Below the pieces are notes generated by a model. It saw nothing but the letters and a program-made list of their open reading frames with translations. It searched no databases and had not been told where the DNA came from. A stretch of DNA of 64,000 bases from JAAEQG01 sp043803085 (lineage in GTDB: Bacteria; Planctomycetota; Phycisphaerae; UBA1845), in NCBI GenBank assembly GCA_043803085.1, contig JAZDKM010000247.1, forward strand, positions 19,091-83,090, in the 5' to 3' direction. The translations under genes were made by a program, and so were the position numbers. Below are positions 7,778 to 16,082 of the stretch, piece by piece. Numbering within the stretch: the stretch's first letter is position 1; every line of letters begins with the position of its first letter.

Positions 7778-9751
7778 TCACCCGATCACCTGCGGCTGAT
7801 CCCAGACATTGACGAAATCCTCTTTTTCATGTTCCTCGTTATCATACGCCTGTTTCACGAGCAGGGCAAGGTGCTCCTCCCGGATTTCCGCCAGGGGCAG
7901 GCCGACGAGCCCCTCGCCGCCCGGCAGGAACGGCTTGCCCTGGCGGATCAGGCTGCACAGGTCCGCCGCCGGGTCGCGGGGTTGGGAGGGCCCCGCCGTC
8001 CCCCGTCCGTGCGGGACCCATTTCGTCATCGCGAGCGTGTCGATGATATCGTCGTAGCGGAGCTCCCGGAGGTCCTTCGTGAAGTATTGGACCTGGCGCC
8101 ACATCTCATTGAAGGGCCACTTGTGCTTGTAGGAGATCGGGAACTTCACCATGCCGCGCGGCAGGGGGTACTCGCCCCAGAGCTTGATCCGGCCGCCCTT
8201 ATCCAGCTCGTCCGCCCCTTTCGGATAGGTCAGCGGGATGATCGCCGGCCGCCAGTCGAGCGGGATCAGGCCCTCCGCTTCCCCCTCGTAGATCCGCCGC
8301 GTGATCGCGTCCACGAGCAGTTGCTGGAGCGAGACCGCCTCCGGGGCGATGATCTGGACCCGCCAGGCGCAGCAGAACCTCAGGACGTGGTCCAGGAACG
8401 GGGTATCGGGCATCCGGCCCGCCCAGCAGTCGAGGACCCACTGCACGTTGCGGGCGTCGAAGCCCGAGATCACGATGCACTTCATGTCCGAGACGCTGGT
8501 CCGCGTCTTGGCGTAGTCGATCGTCGCGACCCGCAGCAGGGCGTCGAAGTACTCCTTCGCCGGCGCGCGGGCCACCTGCCAGGTCTTGCGGCCGTCCCGG
8601 CCGTAGCCGGTGAAGTAGTGATAATCGACCGCCGCCTCCGGGTGCGGCAGGTGGGCCGCCAGCCGGTCATCGAGATTGTCCGGCAGCTTGCTGAGCCGGT
8701 ACTCGTTGGCGACCGGATCGATAGTGAGCAGCCGCGCCCCCTCCGCCTGCGGCTGGTTCATGAACTCGGCGTCGAAATGCTCGGCCATCGTGGTCCGCAG
8801 CAGCTCCAGGTGGGCCACGCTGAACCGCTCCGGCCAGGTGGAGGCGATCACCTTGCCCGTCTCGGGGTCCTTGATCGCCCCGGACTGGACCCGCCGCATC
8901 CAGTTCTTGTAGCGCGGGTCCTTCGAGAAGCACACGTGGTACAGGTAACTGCGGGCCCCGAGCATGGTCCCCGGCCAGAAGAGCTTCATGTACTGGGGGT
9001 TGAGCATCGGCAGGATCACCCGCGTGATATGCTCCTGGAGCCGGCGCGACAGCTCCGTCAGCCGCTCCTGGACGTTCGATTCCGGGTCGTATTCGGGATC
9101 GTCCAGGATGTACCAGGAGGTCCGCGTCCCGCGCTGGCGGCTGCCGACCGTGAGCTGCTCCAGCAGGGAGCCGTTGTTGAGCCGCATGTGCTGCTTGTTG
9201 TAGACCCGGCCGGAGCCGCGGGCCGGGACCAGCTTGCCGAAATCGGCCGTGATCCGCTCGTTCTCCTCGAGCTGGGTCATTACGGATTCCGCCTTGATCG
9301 CCGCCAGTTTCTCCGAGGCGCTGGAGACGACCACCTCGCGGTAAGGGAAGCAGACGATCCCGCGCAGCGGTGTCTCGCGGGCGAAGATCGTGCTCTTGCC
9401 GCCGCCCCGGGTATAGGCCTCCGCGCAGAAGGGGTACAGGGCGAAGTCGTTCAGCATGTCGATATGGCCGGGGGCCGGGGGCAGCAGGCCGCTCTCCCCG
9501 TAGAACTTCGGGCCCTCCGGGGCCAGGTAGTAGTTGCGAAAGAACAAGTGGCCCGCGATGAAGCCGAGCGCGAACCGCTCCGGTTGGCCGTCCCGGCCGG
9601 GGCGCCTCACGACGGTTTCGTCCCGGCAGACGGCGACCCGCGCCTGCCGCCGGCCCTCGGCGCTCAGGTCCTCATAGTCCGGCGGCAAAGGCCAGAACGG
9701 ATTATTCAGCTTGGGGAACATCGTTGCATTGATGAGGGAGCAGCTTGACAA
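7778..9751 (-). CDS. terminase large subunit of element L
   Basis: 657 residues from a TTG at 9751, or 647 from the ATG at 9721 (MFPKLNNPFWP); neither has a strong ribosome binding site. ATPase domain: Walker A AYTRGGGKST, Walker B WYILDDPEYD. C-terminal RNase H-fold nuclease: IDYAKTR with the first Asp, and RYDDIIDTLAM with the distal acidic residues. It powers DNA translocation and cuts concatemers. Very different from the element R terminase. The 5' end lies against a methyltransferase relic (9702-9809), which may explain the odd start. Confidence 0.88.
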   Translation of the reverse strand: MSSCSLINATMFPKLNNPFWPLPPDYEDLSAEGRRQARVAVCRDETVVRRPGRDGQPERFALGFIAGHLFFRNYYLAPEGPKFYGESGLLPPAPGHIDMLNDFALYPFCAEAYTRGGGKSTIFARETPLRGIVCFPYREVVVSSASEKLAAIKAESVMTQLEENERITADFGKLVPARGSGRVYNKQHMRLNNGSLLEQLTVGSRQRGTRTSWYILDDPEYDPESNVQERLTELSRRLQEHITRVILPMLNPQYMKLFWPGTMLGARSYLYHVCFSKDPRYKNWMRRVQSGAIKDPETGKVIASTWPERFSVAHLELLRTTMAEHFDAEFMNQPQAEGARLLTIDPVANEYRLSKLPDNLDDRLAAHLPHPEAAVDYHYFTGYGRDGRKTWQVARAPAKEYFDALLRVATIDYAKTRTSVSDMKCIVISGFDARNVQWVLDCWAGRMPDTPFLDHVLRFCCAWRVQIIAPEAVSLQQLLVDAITRRIYEGEAEGLIPLDWRPAIIPLTYPKGADELDKGGRIKLWGEYPLPRGMVKFPISYKHKWPFNEMWRQVQYFTKDLRELRYDDIIDTLAMTKWVPHGRGTAGPSQPRDPAADLCSLIRQGKPFLPGGEGLVGLPLAEIREEHLALLVKQAYDNEEHEKEDFVNVWDQPQVIG

Positions 9752-9809
9752 TGACAGGAGCGAGATTCCGTTTACTCCCGAACCAGGGCGCCAGCGCCTT
9801 GACCTTCAT
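9702..9809 (-). pseudogene. N-terminal relic of a D12-class DNA adenine methyltransferase
   Basis: The 35-codon frame contains KALAPWFGSKRNLAPVIVKL, which matches the start of D12-class N6-adenine methyltransferases (motif APYFGGK + LAPxI). It then loses similarity and stops inside the terminase 5' end. All catalytic motifs (DPPY) are absent. Most likely the stump of a deleted gene at a recombination junction next to the terminase. Confidence 0.6.
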
Positions 9810-9840
9810 CTCCGGCAAGCCGCCAGGGCCGTCGTCGCGT

Positions 9841-9868
9841 CGCTCGTCGCTCGTCGCTCGTCGCTCGT
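9841..9868. repeat. tandem CGCTCGT 7-mer (4 copies)
   Basis: Four exact consecutive copies. The same word in one or two copies occurs at about 11200-11225 and 28690-28720, where it forms the N-terminal codons (TSDERR, MPSDERP) of two element L genes. Confidence 0.7.
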
Positions 9869-9878
9869 CAGGCATCAT

Positions 9879-10009
9879 CCTTCGTGTCCTTCGTGGTGAA
9901 AATTTTTTTGCTTGAATTCCCTCGGGGTTACTCCAGAATCTCAAAACGCGGGAAAAATATTCACGATTTTATTCCTGATTTTATGCGCCCCCTTCGTGTC
10001 CTTCGTGGT
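9879..10009. repeat. two copies of a 19-bp CCTTCGTG repeat around AT-rich DNA
   Basis: CCTTCGTGTCCTTCGTGGT occurs identically at 9879-9897 and 9991-10009, flanking about 90 bp of AT-rich sequence. On the minus strand it is the ACCACGAAGGACACGAAGG word I associate with environmental bacterial genomes. The right copy encodes the NHEGHEG tail of the 9981-10199 gene. Confidence 0.65.
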
Positions 10010-10199
10010 TCACATTCTTTTGCCCGTCCTCGAACGACGGACAGGAGGGATGGATGGCGGCGAAGGCATGGCCGTAATTGTCGCTCCGTTTGTTGCCGCA
10101 GGTCCCGACCAGGCAGGCAACGCGGAGCGTCGCCTTGCCGTAGTGGCGGCAGTCGGAGCACGACTTGCCCGTCCGGCTGGCGAAGATCACCTTCGTCAT
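9981..10199 (-). CDS. small Cys-rich zinc-binding-like protein
   Basis: 72 residues, MTKVIFASRTGKSCSDCRHY, with CxxC, two more Cys, a His and a final Cys before PSFE, a zinc-ribbon-like arrangement. GGAGGCCCC before the ATG; the start overlaps the preceding stop. The last eight residues come from an intergenic repeat, so the natural C-terminus may have been replaced. Confidence 0.55.
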   Translation of the reverse strand: MTKVIFASRTGKSCSDCRHYGKATLRVACLVGTCGNKRSDNYGHAFAAIHPSCPSFEDGQKNVNHEGHEGGA

Positions 10200-10759
10200 G
10201 GGGCCTCCGCCCGCAGCTCGCGGACGACGTCCAGGATCGCCCAGGCGCCGGCGAGCAGGGCGTCCGCGCGCGGATTGCCGAGCATCCGGCCGCGGAGGAA
10301 GCAGACCATCGGCCAATAGCCGGCCAGTTGCTCCGGGTCCTGGAGCTTGGCCAGGGCCCGTGGCGCCGTCTGCCAGGGGTTCACCGTCTCCCAGAGCCTC
10401 TTTTCCGTGAGGATCCCGGCGTTCACCATCCGCCCGAGCAGACCCTCCAGCGAGGGCAGGGTCAAGTCGTGGGCGACGAACGCCTGCAGGGCTTTGAACT
10501 TGTCGGGCTCGCGGAGGGGCCGGACGTCGCTCGGCACTTGCGCTGCGGCAAGCTGCTCGGCGGGCGTCGGCTCGGCCTCCTCCCCGACCGGCGGCTCGGT
10601 CGCCGGGACGTTGTCGAAGCCGCTCTCCGAGTCGCCGGCCAGGCCGTCGGCCCGGGCCGGTTCCTCAGTTTCCGCTGGGCGGGCGGGCGATGTTGCAGCG
10701 CTCGTCCCGGTCGTCGGGGAAGTATTCGGGGTCCTCTTCGGTTGCTGTTTCGCTGTCAT
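10196..10759 (-). CDS. hypothetical protein upstream of terminase, 187 aa
   Basis: N-terminal 80 residues are low complexity (Thr/Ser/Pro/Glu/Ala); residues 85-187 look folded (LREPDKFKALQAFVAHDLTL onward). Strong GGAGAAC before the ATG. Its first 95 bp overlap the 3' end of the 10665-11216 gene in another frame. The place upstream of the large terminase would suit a small terminase or packaging accessory, but nothing in the sequence proves it. Confidence 0.5.
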   Translation of the reverse strand: MTAKQQPKRTPNTSPTTGTSAATSPARPAETEEPARADGLAGDSESGFDNVPATEPPVGEEAEPTPAEQLAAAQVPSDVRPLREPDKFKALQAFVAHDLTLPSLEGLLGRMVNAGILTEKRLWETVNPWQTAPRALAKLQDPEQLAGYWPMVCFLRGRMLGNPRADALLAGAWAILDVVRELRAEAP

Positions 10760-11216
10760 GGCTGTTCTCCGGTAAAGGTCTCGGGGGGGGCGGGCCGAAG
10801 GCCGGCGGCTCCTCGGAGTCGCCGAGGACCATGCGGACCCGCTTACTCGTCATTTCCACGCTCTCCACGCGCCGGACCGGGGCCGGCAGGCCCAGCGGCG
10901 TCATTCCGCCCGGCAAGGGCAGGGCTGTGCCGCCGCCCAGCATCCCGCGCCGGACCAGGGCCTGCTCCCAGATCTCATCGAGCATCTTCATGGCCCGCAT
11001 CTTCTCGGTGTGCGTGCCCTTGTCGATGATGTCGAGCAGGGTCGCGATCTTCTTCGCCGCGTTGTAACCGCGCTCCTTGAACATCCTGGTCAGGACGCCC
11101 ACGTCCAGGAACTGGGCGATCACGGCGGCGTCGTCCGGGTTCGTCCGCATCTCCTCGAGGAGCTGCGCCAAAGGATCGCGGAGATCGGGGCTATTTCGCC
11201 GCTCGTCGCTCGTCAC
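10665..11216 (-). CDS. hypothetical helical protein, candidate small terminase
   Basis: 183 residues from a GTG at 11216 that overlaps the stop of the upstream gene (GTGA) with AAGGAG 10 nt before it. Residues 10-80 are helical (AVIAQFLDVGVLTRMFKERG, then MRAMKMLDEIWEQALVRRG); the C-terminal third is Pro/Glu/Asp-rich. Two genes upstream of the large terminase, a typical place for a small subunit; inference only. The first codons (TSDERR) derive from the CGCTCGT repeat. Confidence 0.45.
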   Translation of the reverse strand: MTSDERRNSPDLRDPLAQLLEEMRTNPDDAAVIAQFLDVGVLTRMFKERGYNAAKKIATLLDIIDKGTHTEKMRAMKMLDEIWEQALVRRGMLGGGTALPLPGGMTPLGLPAPVRRVESVEMTSKRVRMVLGDSEEPPAFGPPPPRPLPENSHDSETATEEDPEYFPDDRDERCNIARPPSGN

Positions 11217-11413
11217 TGGTCGCTCGCTCCTTGGCGGCACTCGGCGCAGACGGGCTCGACCCGGAGGTCCTGACCGGGCCCGAAGCGCCGGGCGGACAGG
11301 ATGCCCAGGCAGCGACTGCACACGAGCTTCGTTCCCAGCCAGACGGGCCGGCCGAACTCGGCGCCGGCCAGGATCTGGAGCGGCGTCGGCATCCTGGTCT
11401 TGGGCTTTCTCAT
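11213..11413 (-). CDS. zinc-ribbon protein, 66 aa
   Basis: Two CxxC knuckles (VCSRCLG and VCAECRQ) separated by about 25 residues form a treble-clef or ribbon-like zinc site after a basic N-terminus (MRKPKTRMPTP). Start overlaps the upstream stop (TAATG). Probably a small DNA/RNA- or protein-binding factor. Confidence 0.55.
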   Translation of the reverse strand: MRKPKTRMPTPLQILAGAEFGRPVWLGTKLVCSRCLGILSARRFGPGQDLRVEPVCAECRQGASDQ

Positions 11414-11718
11414 TACGGGTGGCTCCGGGCCTTCTCGACGGCGGCCATCGCCAGGCGGCGGGCGTGCGGATCGAGGTCGCCCCGCCGGACGGCCTCACCA
11501 GGCGGGGTCTTGAAATCGAACTGGATCCGCCAGGAGTCGGCCCGCATATCGTCCTTTTTGCTCAGGCTGGTGAGGGCCTTCTGATGGTATGCCCACCAGC
11601 GCTCGCGATTCGCGAAGCGGATCCGGGCGGCCCGCTCGGGGTCGAAGACCCAGTCGTGGCCGCGCCAGAGGCAGAGCCACAGGGCGTCCCACAGCAGGTT
11701 GGCAAGCCATGCCTTCAT
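11413..11718 (-). CDS. MK(A/Q)WLA family protein, shared by both elements
   Basis: 101 residues starting MKAWLANLLWDALWLC (hydrophobic, signal-anchor-like) followed by a charged helical domain (ANRERWWAYHQKALTS). The element R gene at 58586-58870 starts MKQWLATLMLGALRLA and shares the RxRxxWW core and a later F(D/N)F segment. In both elements it lies near the exported beta-rich protein gene, suggesting a shared membrane-associated function. Strong GGAG before the ATG. Confidence 0.6.
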   Translation of the reverse strand: MKAWLANLLWDALWLCLWRGHDWVFDPERAARIRFANRERWWAYHQKALTSLSKKDDMRADSWRIQFDFKTPPGEAVRRGDLDPHARRLAMAAVEKARSHP

Positions 11719-12059
11719 ATCTCGAACTCCTTTTTTGGATTGATTATGGTTGATGGTTGATTTTCGATATCCGACTGCGCGTCGCTCGTGGCGGTAAAAA
11801 CGGCCCGGTTCTCACCTGCGCCGCTTTCTGGCAACTCAAGCGCCAGGGCCCGAATCCTGTCTTCGCAGCGGCGGACCTTCTGGCCCAGATGAGCCTCGAT
11901 CATCTCCGTCAAGACCAGCTTGAGATCGTCGTCAGGGGTAATGGCATAAATGTCGCCATAACTGATGAATCCCATGCTCATGCTCCTGGCCAGTTCAAGT
12001 TCTTTCGCCGTGCGCTGGCATGCCGCCGCTAAACTTTCGACCGTCTTCATATCCATCAT
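11715..12059 (-). CDS. hypothetical protein, 114 aa
   Basis: Helical, starts MMDMKTVESLAAACQRTAKE. Overlaps the next gene by ATGA. The C-terminal segment STIINPKKEFEI is encoded by an intergenic AT-rich repeat, so the end is repeat-derived. No family recognised. Confidence 0.5.
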   Translation of the reverse strand: MMDMKTVESLAAACQRTAKELELARSMSMGFISYGDIYAITPDDDLKLVLTEMIEAHLGQKVRRCEDRIRALALELPESGAGENRAVFTATSDAQSDIENQPSTIINPKKEFEI

Positions 12060-12079
12060 TTGCCCTTTTGATAATAGCG

Positions 12080-12105
12080 CCCGGGGCGGGTCGGCCCGCC
12101 CCGGG
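12080..12105. other. perfect 11-bp hairpin with 4-nt loop
   Basis: CCCGGGGCGGG pairs without mismatch with CCCGCCCCGGG around TCGG. It lies 20 nt before the ATG at 12059 (minus strand) and has no T-run, so it is more likely a leader stem or processing site than a terminator. Confidence 0.6.
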
Positions 12106-12159
12106 GCTCTGGTTGGCGACCCGCGCTGGGTGGGCGCGGAGTGCCGGTTGGTTCACATT

Positions 12160-12678
12160 TCAACGGAAGCGGTAGACGACGCCGAAGGTCGTCAGCAGGT
12201 CATCCTCGAGGGCGCTGCTGTTCTCCGGGGTCAGCCATTCCGTCCGCAGGTAGGGCTGGATGGCGCTGCCCGGCCGGAACCGCAACTCCGTGCCGGGCAG
12301 GAAGAGGAAATCTTCACCGTCCGGCTCGTAGAGCAAAGCGAGCGTCCCGTAGGCCTCGACCGGGGCGTCCACCGGGGGCAGCCATTCGCCCGGCAGGACC
12401 CGGTCCAGGGCCCCCGCGACGAGGTCGCCGATCCGGAACTGGACGATCAGGCCCGCAGCCACGTTTTCAGCGGTCGTCTCGGGAATAGCCGAATCGCTCA
12501 TCACCATAAGGCCCAGTCCCCCGTTCGGGTCGGGACTGTAGAGCGCTGCGAGCTCGCTGACCTCGTAGTTCGAGCCGGCCGCGACGGACCATTCGCCGCC
12601 CTGGCAGCCCGCCAGGAGCAGGACCGCCGCCCCTACCATCATCACCCACGACCTCCACTTCGTCACTTGCGTCCACAT
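12160..12678 (-). CDS. exported lipoprotein, beta-rich, paralogue in element R
   Basis: 172 residues. The N-terminus MWTQVTKWRSWVMMVGAAVL ends in the lipobox LLAGC, so it should be lipidated. The body has alternating hydrophobic strands and the signature SPDPNGGLGLMVMSDSAIPE. The element R protein at 59036-59563 has WPDPNGGAGVMMMTDSLIAE in the same place plus a matching C-terminal half (R..A.QPYLRTEWL against R.IRPTIWTEYL). A surface or periplasmic protein made by the prophage; superinfection exclusion is one possibility. Confidence 0.7.
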   Translation of the reverse strand: MWTQVTKWRSWVMMVGAAVLLLAGCQGGEWSVAAGSNYEVSELAALYSPDPNGGLGLMVMSDSAIPETTAENVAAGLIVQFRIGDLVAGALDRVLPGEWLPPVDAPVEAYGTLALLYEPDGEDFLFLPGTELRFRPGSAIQPYLRTEWLTPENSSALEDDLLTTFGVVYRFR

Positions 12679-12690
12679 GATAGAACCCTT

Positions 12691-13011
12691 TCAAGAATTG
12701 ATGATCGATGATTTACAATTTACGACTGGCCCCTGCGAGACCGGGCAGGGATCATCGTCTTCGGAATAGTCCCGGCAGGCCTGGGGCTTCGATTCCTTGC
12801 CCAGGTATTTGTGGATCAGGCAGGTCGCCTCCGCGCCGTCCCTCACCAGCATATCGCACGGTCCATCATCCCGGCAGAAGGGGCCGAGGGCCCCTTGCCG
12901 CAACAAGGCATGGCCAATCGCCGCGATCACCGGATGGGGACTGTTCAGCCACATCGAGCCCATCGAGCAGCATTGCCCGCAGCGCCGGCATTGGAGTCTC
13001 GCGTTATCCAT
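12691..13011 (-). CDS. YkgJ-family CxxCxxCC metal-binding protein
   Basis: 106 residues. LQCRRCGQCCSMG at the N-terminus and CLIHKYLGKESKPQACRDYS at the C-terminus are the paired signatures of the YkgJ-type putative zinc/iron-chelating domain. Start overlaps the upstream stop (TGATG). The last residues (KSSIINS) come from an AT-rich repeat. Members occur in bacteria and phages without a settled function. Confidence 0.7.
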   Translation of the reverse strand: MDNARLQCRRCGQCCSMGSMWLNSPHPVIAAIGHALLRQGALGPFCRDDGPCDMLVRDGAEATCLIHKYLGKESKPQACRDYSEDDDPCPVSQGPVVNCKSSIINS

Positions 13012-13628
13012 CAGTCCCCCGTCCTTTGCCGGGCCGGCCGGCCGTGGCAGGCGATCCCGGAGGGATCCGGGTGCGGATTGAAGCGCGGCTTGTCCCCTAC
13101 GTACCTGATCCCGATTATCTGGCCGCAGTCCGGGCACTTGCCGATCTTCATGCGGCCGGGAGCGCCCGGGGCCGGCGGCTCCGTATCACGGGACTTCCTT
13201 CGCGCCGGCGCCGTCTCCAGGATCTTGGTGAGGTCCGCATCGATATAGACCGATTCCCCCTCCGCCGCAGCGTGGAACTCGGCGGCGTAGAAAGTCGCCT
13301 GCTCCAGCTTGAGACCCCAGTTGCGGAGGGCCGCGGCGGCCGCTAGCCGGGCCACCTTACTGTCCTGGTGGAACCAGCGATAGGCCCCCGCCGTGATCTC
13401 GCTCTGCGGCCGGACCCGCAAAACTTTGCGGATCTCGGAATACCAAACCTTCGCGTACGGCTGCTGAACGTCCAGTTTGGCGGTCAGCTCCGCACTGATC
13501 AGGATCGTCCCGCAGGGCGAGATACTCAGGAAGCATCCCTTACGCCGCCTGGTGTTGCCCCCCCCGCCCGTCCAGACCTGCCAGTCATCCTCCCGTTGCT
13601 GCGGTTGCCGCTCCTTCGTCTTGGCCAT
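13011..13628 (-). CDS. hypothetical protein with C-terminal zinc ribbon
   Basis: 205 residues from MAKTKERQPQQRE. Residues 20-130 look like a compact alpha/beta domain (GCFLSISPCGTILISAELTA); near the end CPDCGQIIGIRYVG and a later HPDPSGIACHG could bind zinc. Upstream open codons were rejected for lack of a ribosome binding site. No family recognised. Confidence 0.5.
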   Translation of the reverse strand: MAKTKERQPQQREDDWQVWTGGGGNTRRRKGCFLSISPCGTILISAELTAKLDVQQPYAKVWYSEIRKVLRVRPQSEITAGAYRWFHQDSKVARLAAAAALRNWGLKLEQATFYAAEFHAAAEGESVYIDADLTKILETAPARRKSRDTEPPAPGAPGRMKIGKCPDCGQIIGIRYVGDKPRFNPHPDPSGIACHGRPARQRTGD

Positions 13629-13633
13629 GATTT

Positions 13634-14050
13634 TCAGACCCCTTTCGACCACAACCACCAGCCGGCGGCGCTGAGGACGAAGAACATTCCATCCCTCACC
13701 GCCAGCGACCACATCCTCTGCCGCAGGTGCAGACCGCACGTCACGCCGTTGGACAGCAGCCACAGCGGAAAGCACCAGATCACCCGGGCGTTATTGCACA
13801 GGACCCCCGCCACGGAGACCGCCGTCACGCCCCAGCCGAGCAGGTCCGCCCGCCGGGTCCAGGGCCGGCGGCGGGCCAATTGCCGTTTCAGTTCGTCGTT
13901 CACCAGCTCCGCGATCGCCTGGTACTCGTGCCCTTCGTGCCGCAGCCGGCGGATCTCCCGGCCCCGGATCCCGATCACGTCGTTCGCGTGCCGGAGCTGC
14001 TCCGTCAGCTCATCGATCCGGTCCTCAAGCTCCTGGACGTTCATCGTCAT
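13634..14050 (-). CDS. coiled-coil protein with PnuC-like membrane domain
   Basis: 138 residues. Residues 1-55 form a coiled coil (MTMNVQELEDRIDELTEQLR). The second half has three hydrophobic segments with the pattern CFPLWLLSN and RDGMFFVLSAAGWWLW, which recalls the small PnuC-like membrane proteins of phages. GGAGGCG before an ATG that overlaps the HNH gene stop. A role in lysis or nucleotide-precursor uptake is speculative. Confidence 0.5.
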   Translation of the reverse strand: MTMNVQELEDRIDELTEQLRHANDVIGIRGREIRRLRHEGHEYQAIAELVNDELKRQLARRRPWTRRADLLGWGVTAVSVAGVLCNNARVIWCFPLWLLSNGVTCGLHLRQRMWSLAVRDGMFFVLSAAGWWLWSKGV

Positions 14051-14916
14051 GCCAGCGCCTCCTCAAACTGCCGCTCCCGGGCCTCCGCGACCATCGAGCC
14101 GGGCAGCGCCCGCACGGGCCGCCGCGCCAGGGCGGTCCCGCCGCATTTCGGGCAGCGCCGCTCCCCGCGACCGAGATCGTAGCCGCAGGCGAGGCACTCG
14201 GTCTCGTACCGCCGCGTCTGGAATCCGGCCGCCCGCAGCAAGCGGCGTTGCCGGTGCCTGGCCTTCAGGGCGGCGCTGCATTTGGCCTGGCGCTTGCGCT
14301 CGACCTCCGGCCGCCGCCGCAGCCGCCGCGCGTGCTCAGCGCGGTCCACGAGGATCAGGTTCTCCGGCCCATCGTTCAGCAGGTTATGGTCCGCGTGCAC
14401 CACGAAGAACCCCGGCGGGACCGGGCCCTGCCGCTGCTCCCAGAGCCACTGCGCCAGCCGGACCCAGCGCCGGCTCGGCCGGCCCTCGTCGCGGACCTTG
14501 ATCCAGCGCTCCGACCGGCGCCGCCGGGCGTTGACGTACCGCGAGATTTTCTTGCCCCGCCGGACGGTAATAGCGCCGACGGCCCGGTACTTCCGCGCTG
14601 ACTCGCCGCGCAAGCCGCCTTTCTTGAACTGGGTCGCGATGGACCCCGGCCGGGAGCCGATCTTCCTGCCCGTACTCCACGGCACGTGCCCGGGCCGGAA
14701 GCGGTTGGCAATGCCCGTCGCCGCTACCCTTTGCCGGGCCAGGGCCCGCCACTCCTGACGGGTCATCTGCGAGAGGATCGCCCGCAGCAGCGTCGAATAG
14801 GCGCAGTGGTACTCCCGCTGGAGCCCCATCACCGTCGCCCGCCAGGCCCGCAGCCGCGCGGCGATCTCGGCCGCCGCCGCCATTACCTGATCCTGATTGC
14901 CCCGAAACGTGCCCAT
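14047..14916 (-). CDS. HNH endonuclease
   Basis: 289 residues. N-terminal helical DNA-binding part (LQREYHCAYSTLLRAILSQM) and a PWSTGRKIGSRPGSIATQF segment typical of HNH-associated regions. The catalytic HNH core is at about residues 160-200 (GFFVVHADHNLLNDGPENLI), followed by a C-terminal CxxC/CxxC zinc knuckle (CLACGYD, CPKCGG). Free-standing between a methyltransferase and a membrane protein gene, it could be a homing endonuclease or part of a restriction/packaging set. Start overlaps the methyltransferase stop. Confidence 0.8.
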   Translation of the reverse strand: MGTFRGNQDQVMAAAAEIAARLRAWRATVMGLQREYHCAYSTLLRAILSQMTRQEWRALARQRVAATGIANRFRPGHVPWSTGRKIGSRPGSIATQFKKGGLRGESARKYRAVGAITVRRGKKISRYVNARRRRSERWIKVRDEGRPSRRWVRLAQWLWEQRQGPVPPGFFVVHADHNLLNDGPENLILVDRAEHARRLRRRPEVERKRQAKCSAALKARHRQRRLLRAAGFQTRRYETECLACGYDLGRGERRCPKCGGTALARRPVRALPGSMVAEARERQFEEALA

Positions 14917-16082
14917 CAAGAGTCACCTGCCGATTCCATGATGCTTCTAACGAACTCCGCCGCTACCTGCGGCACTATGGCGTTCCCGAGCGCCTTGAGC
15001 AGCTGCGCCCGGTTCTCGACCCCGACCGCGAGCGGCCAGCCGGCCTCGGGGCGCAGGCCAGCCACTCCTTCGGAAGACCCATCATCCAGCAGACGAACCA
15101 CGGATTCAGGGACCCGGCGCGGGACGAACCCTTTGCCGGCGGCCCGCTCGTCACACCAGGCGACGGCGTAGCGAGACCAAGGACCTGCCGGTATAACGGC
15201 CTGCCTTTCCTCCCGTAAAGCTCCGCGTCCGTCTTCCGCGACCTGTCCGAGCGGAAGTCCCGGCGCAGCGGCGTCGGCCAGCCCACCAGCTTGGCGGCAA
15301 TCCCCCCGATCAGCAATTCGTCTTTCCGGTCCCCGCTGCGACTGGTCGAGCCCGCCTGAGCCGAACCCGGTGTCGGCCAGCCCGCCAGCTCGGCGGCCAA
15401 TCCGAGTGATTGAACCGTGAGCCGCTGGGCTATCCGACCGTTCTCCCGTCTCTTCGACATGTTGGGCATTTCCGGATTTGCATTCGGTGTCGGCCAGCCG
15501 CTCAGCGCACCACCACAATCTTTGCCGAGGGTGCGGGGCTGCCACGCTCGCAGCAGGCACATCGGCCCGCCGAAAATCATAGCTGAGGACTTCCATTGAA
15601 GCCTGTACTCCGGCGAGCCATATCTCGCCATCCTTGCCCGCAACCTGCTCTCCCAGGACGACTGCCGGGCGGCGCGCCTCGATGAGTCGGCGGAACTCCG
15701 GCCACAGATGACGGCCATCGGCGTCCCATTCGTGTCCGCAGTCACAGCAAGCGAATACCCCCGTTCGGAAAACATGCGGCATAAGGTTTCGGCTTGCGCA
15801 CGCCGGACAGCGTTTCTTCTTTCCCGCGCAAGAGAACGGCGGGCAGGGACAACTGCCTGTCCAAACGGCCCGGTCTCCCCAGTCGGCGAGCTGCAAGGCC
15901 CTGGCCCAGCCGCCGATCCCGGCGAACAGGTGGACCTGCCCGTATCCGGCGAGCTCGGCGGCTTTGACTTCCCGAATATCGCGGTCATCGACAACCCCTT
16001 GCGGTATCAGGCCCGCCGCCATCAGACCCTTGAGCCAGTCGCAGCAGAACGGGTCGATCTCGTTGTACCAAACCCCGCCCAA
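14916..16082 (-). CDS. C5-cytosine DNA methyltransferase
   Basis: 388 residues from a TTG (16082) directly behind GGAAGGAGGGGG; an upstream ATG at 16136 lacks a ribosome binding site. Motifs in order: YNEIDPFCCDWLKGLMAAGL, motif I HLFAGIGGWARAL, motif IV GSCPCPPFSCAG with the catalytic Cys, a four-Cys zinc insertion (CPAC, CCDC), VVLGEQV (usual ENV), HPRQRLWW (motif VIII) and LGNAIVPQVA (motif X). The target-recognition part is low in similarity. Likely protects phage DNA from host restriction. A 25-nt identical 5' fragment survives in element R. Confidence 0.88.
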   Translation of the reverse strand: MGGVWYNEIDPFCCDWLKGLMAAGLIPQGVVDDRDIREVKAAELAGYGQVHLFAGIGGWARALQLADWGDRAVWTGSCPCPPFSCAGKKKRCPACASRNLMPHVFRTGVFACCDCGHEWDADGRHLWPEFRRLIEARRPAVVLGEQVAGKDGEIWLAGVQASMEVLSYDFRRADVPAASVAAPHPRQRLWWCAERLADTECKSGNAQHVEETGERSDSPAAHGSITRIGRRAGGLADTGFGSGGLDQSQRGPERRIADRGDCRQAGGLADAAAPGLPLGQVAEDGRGALREERQAVIPAGPWSRYAVAWCDERAAGKGFVPRRVPESVVRLLDDGSSEGVAGLRPEAGWPLAVGVENRAQLLKALGNAIVPQVAAEFVRSIMESAGDS

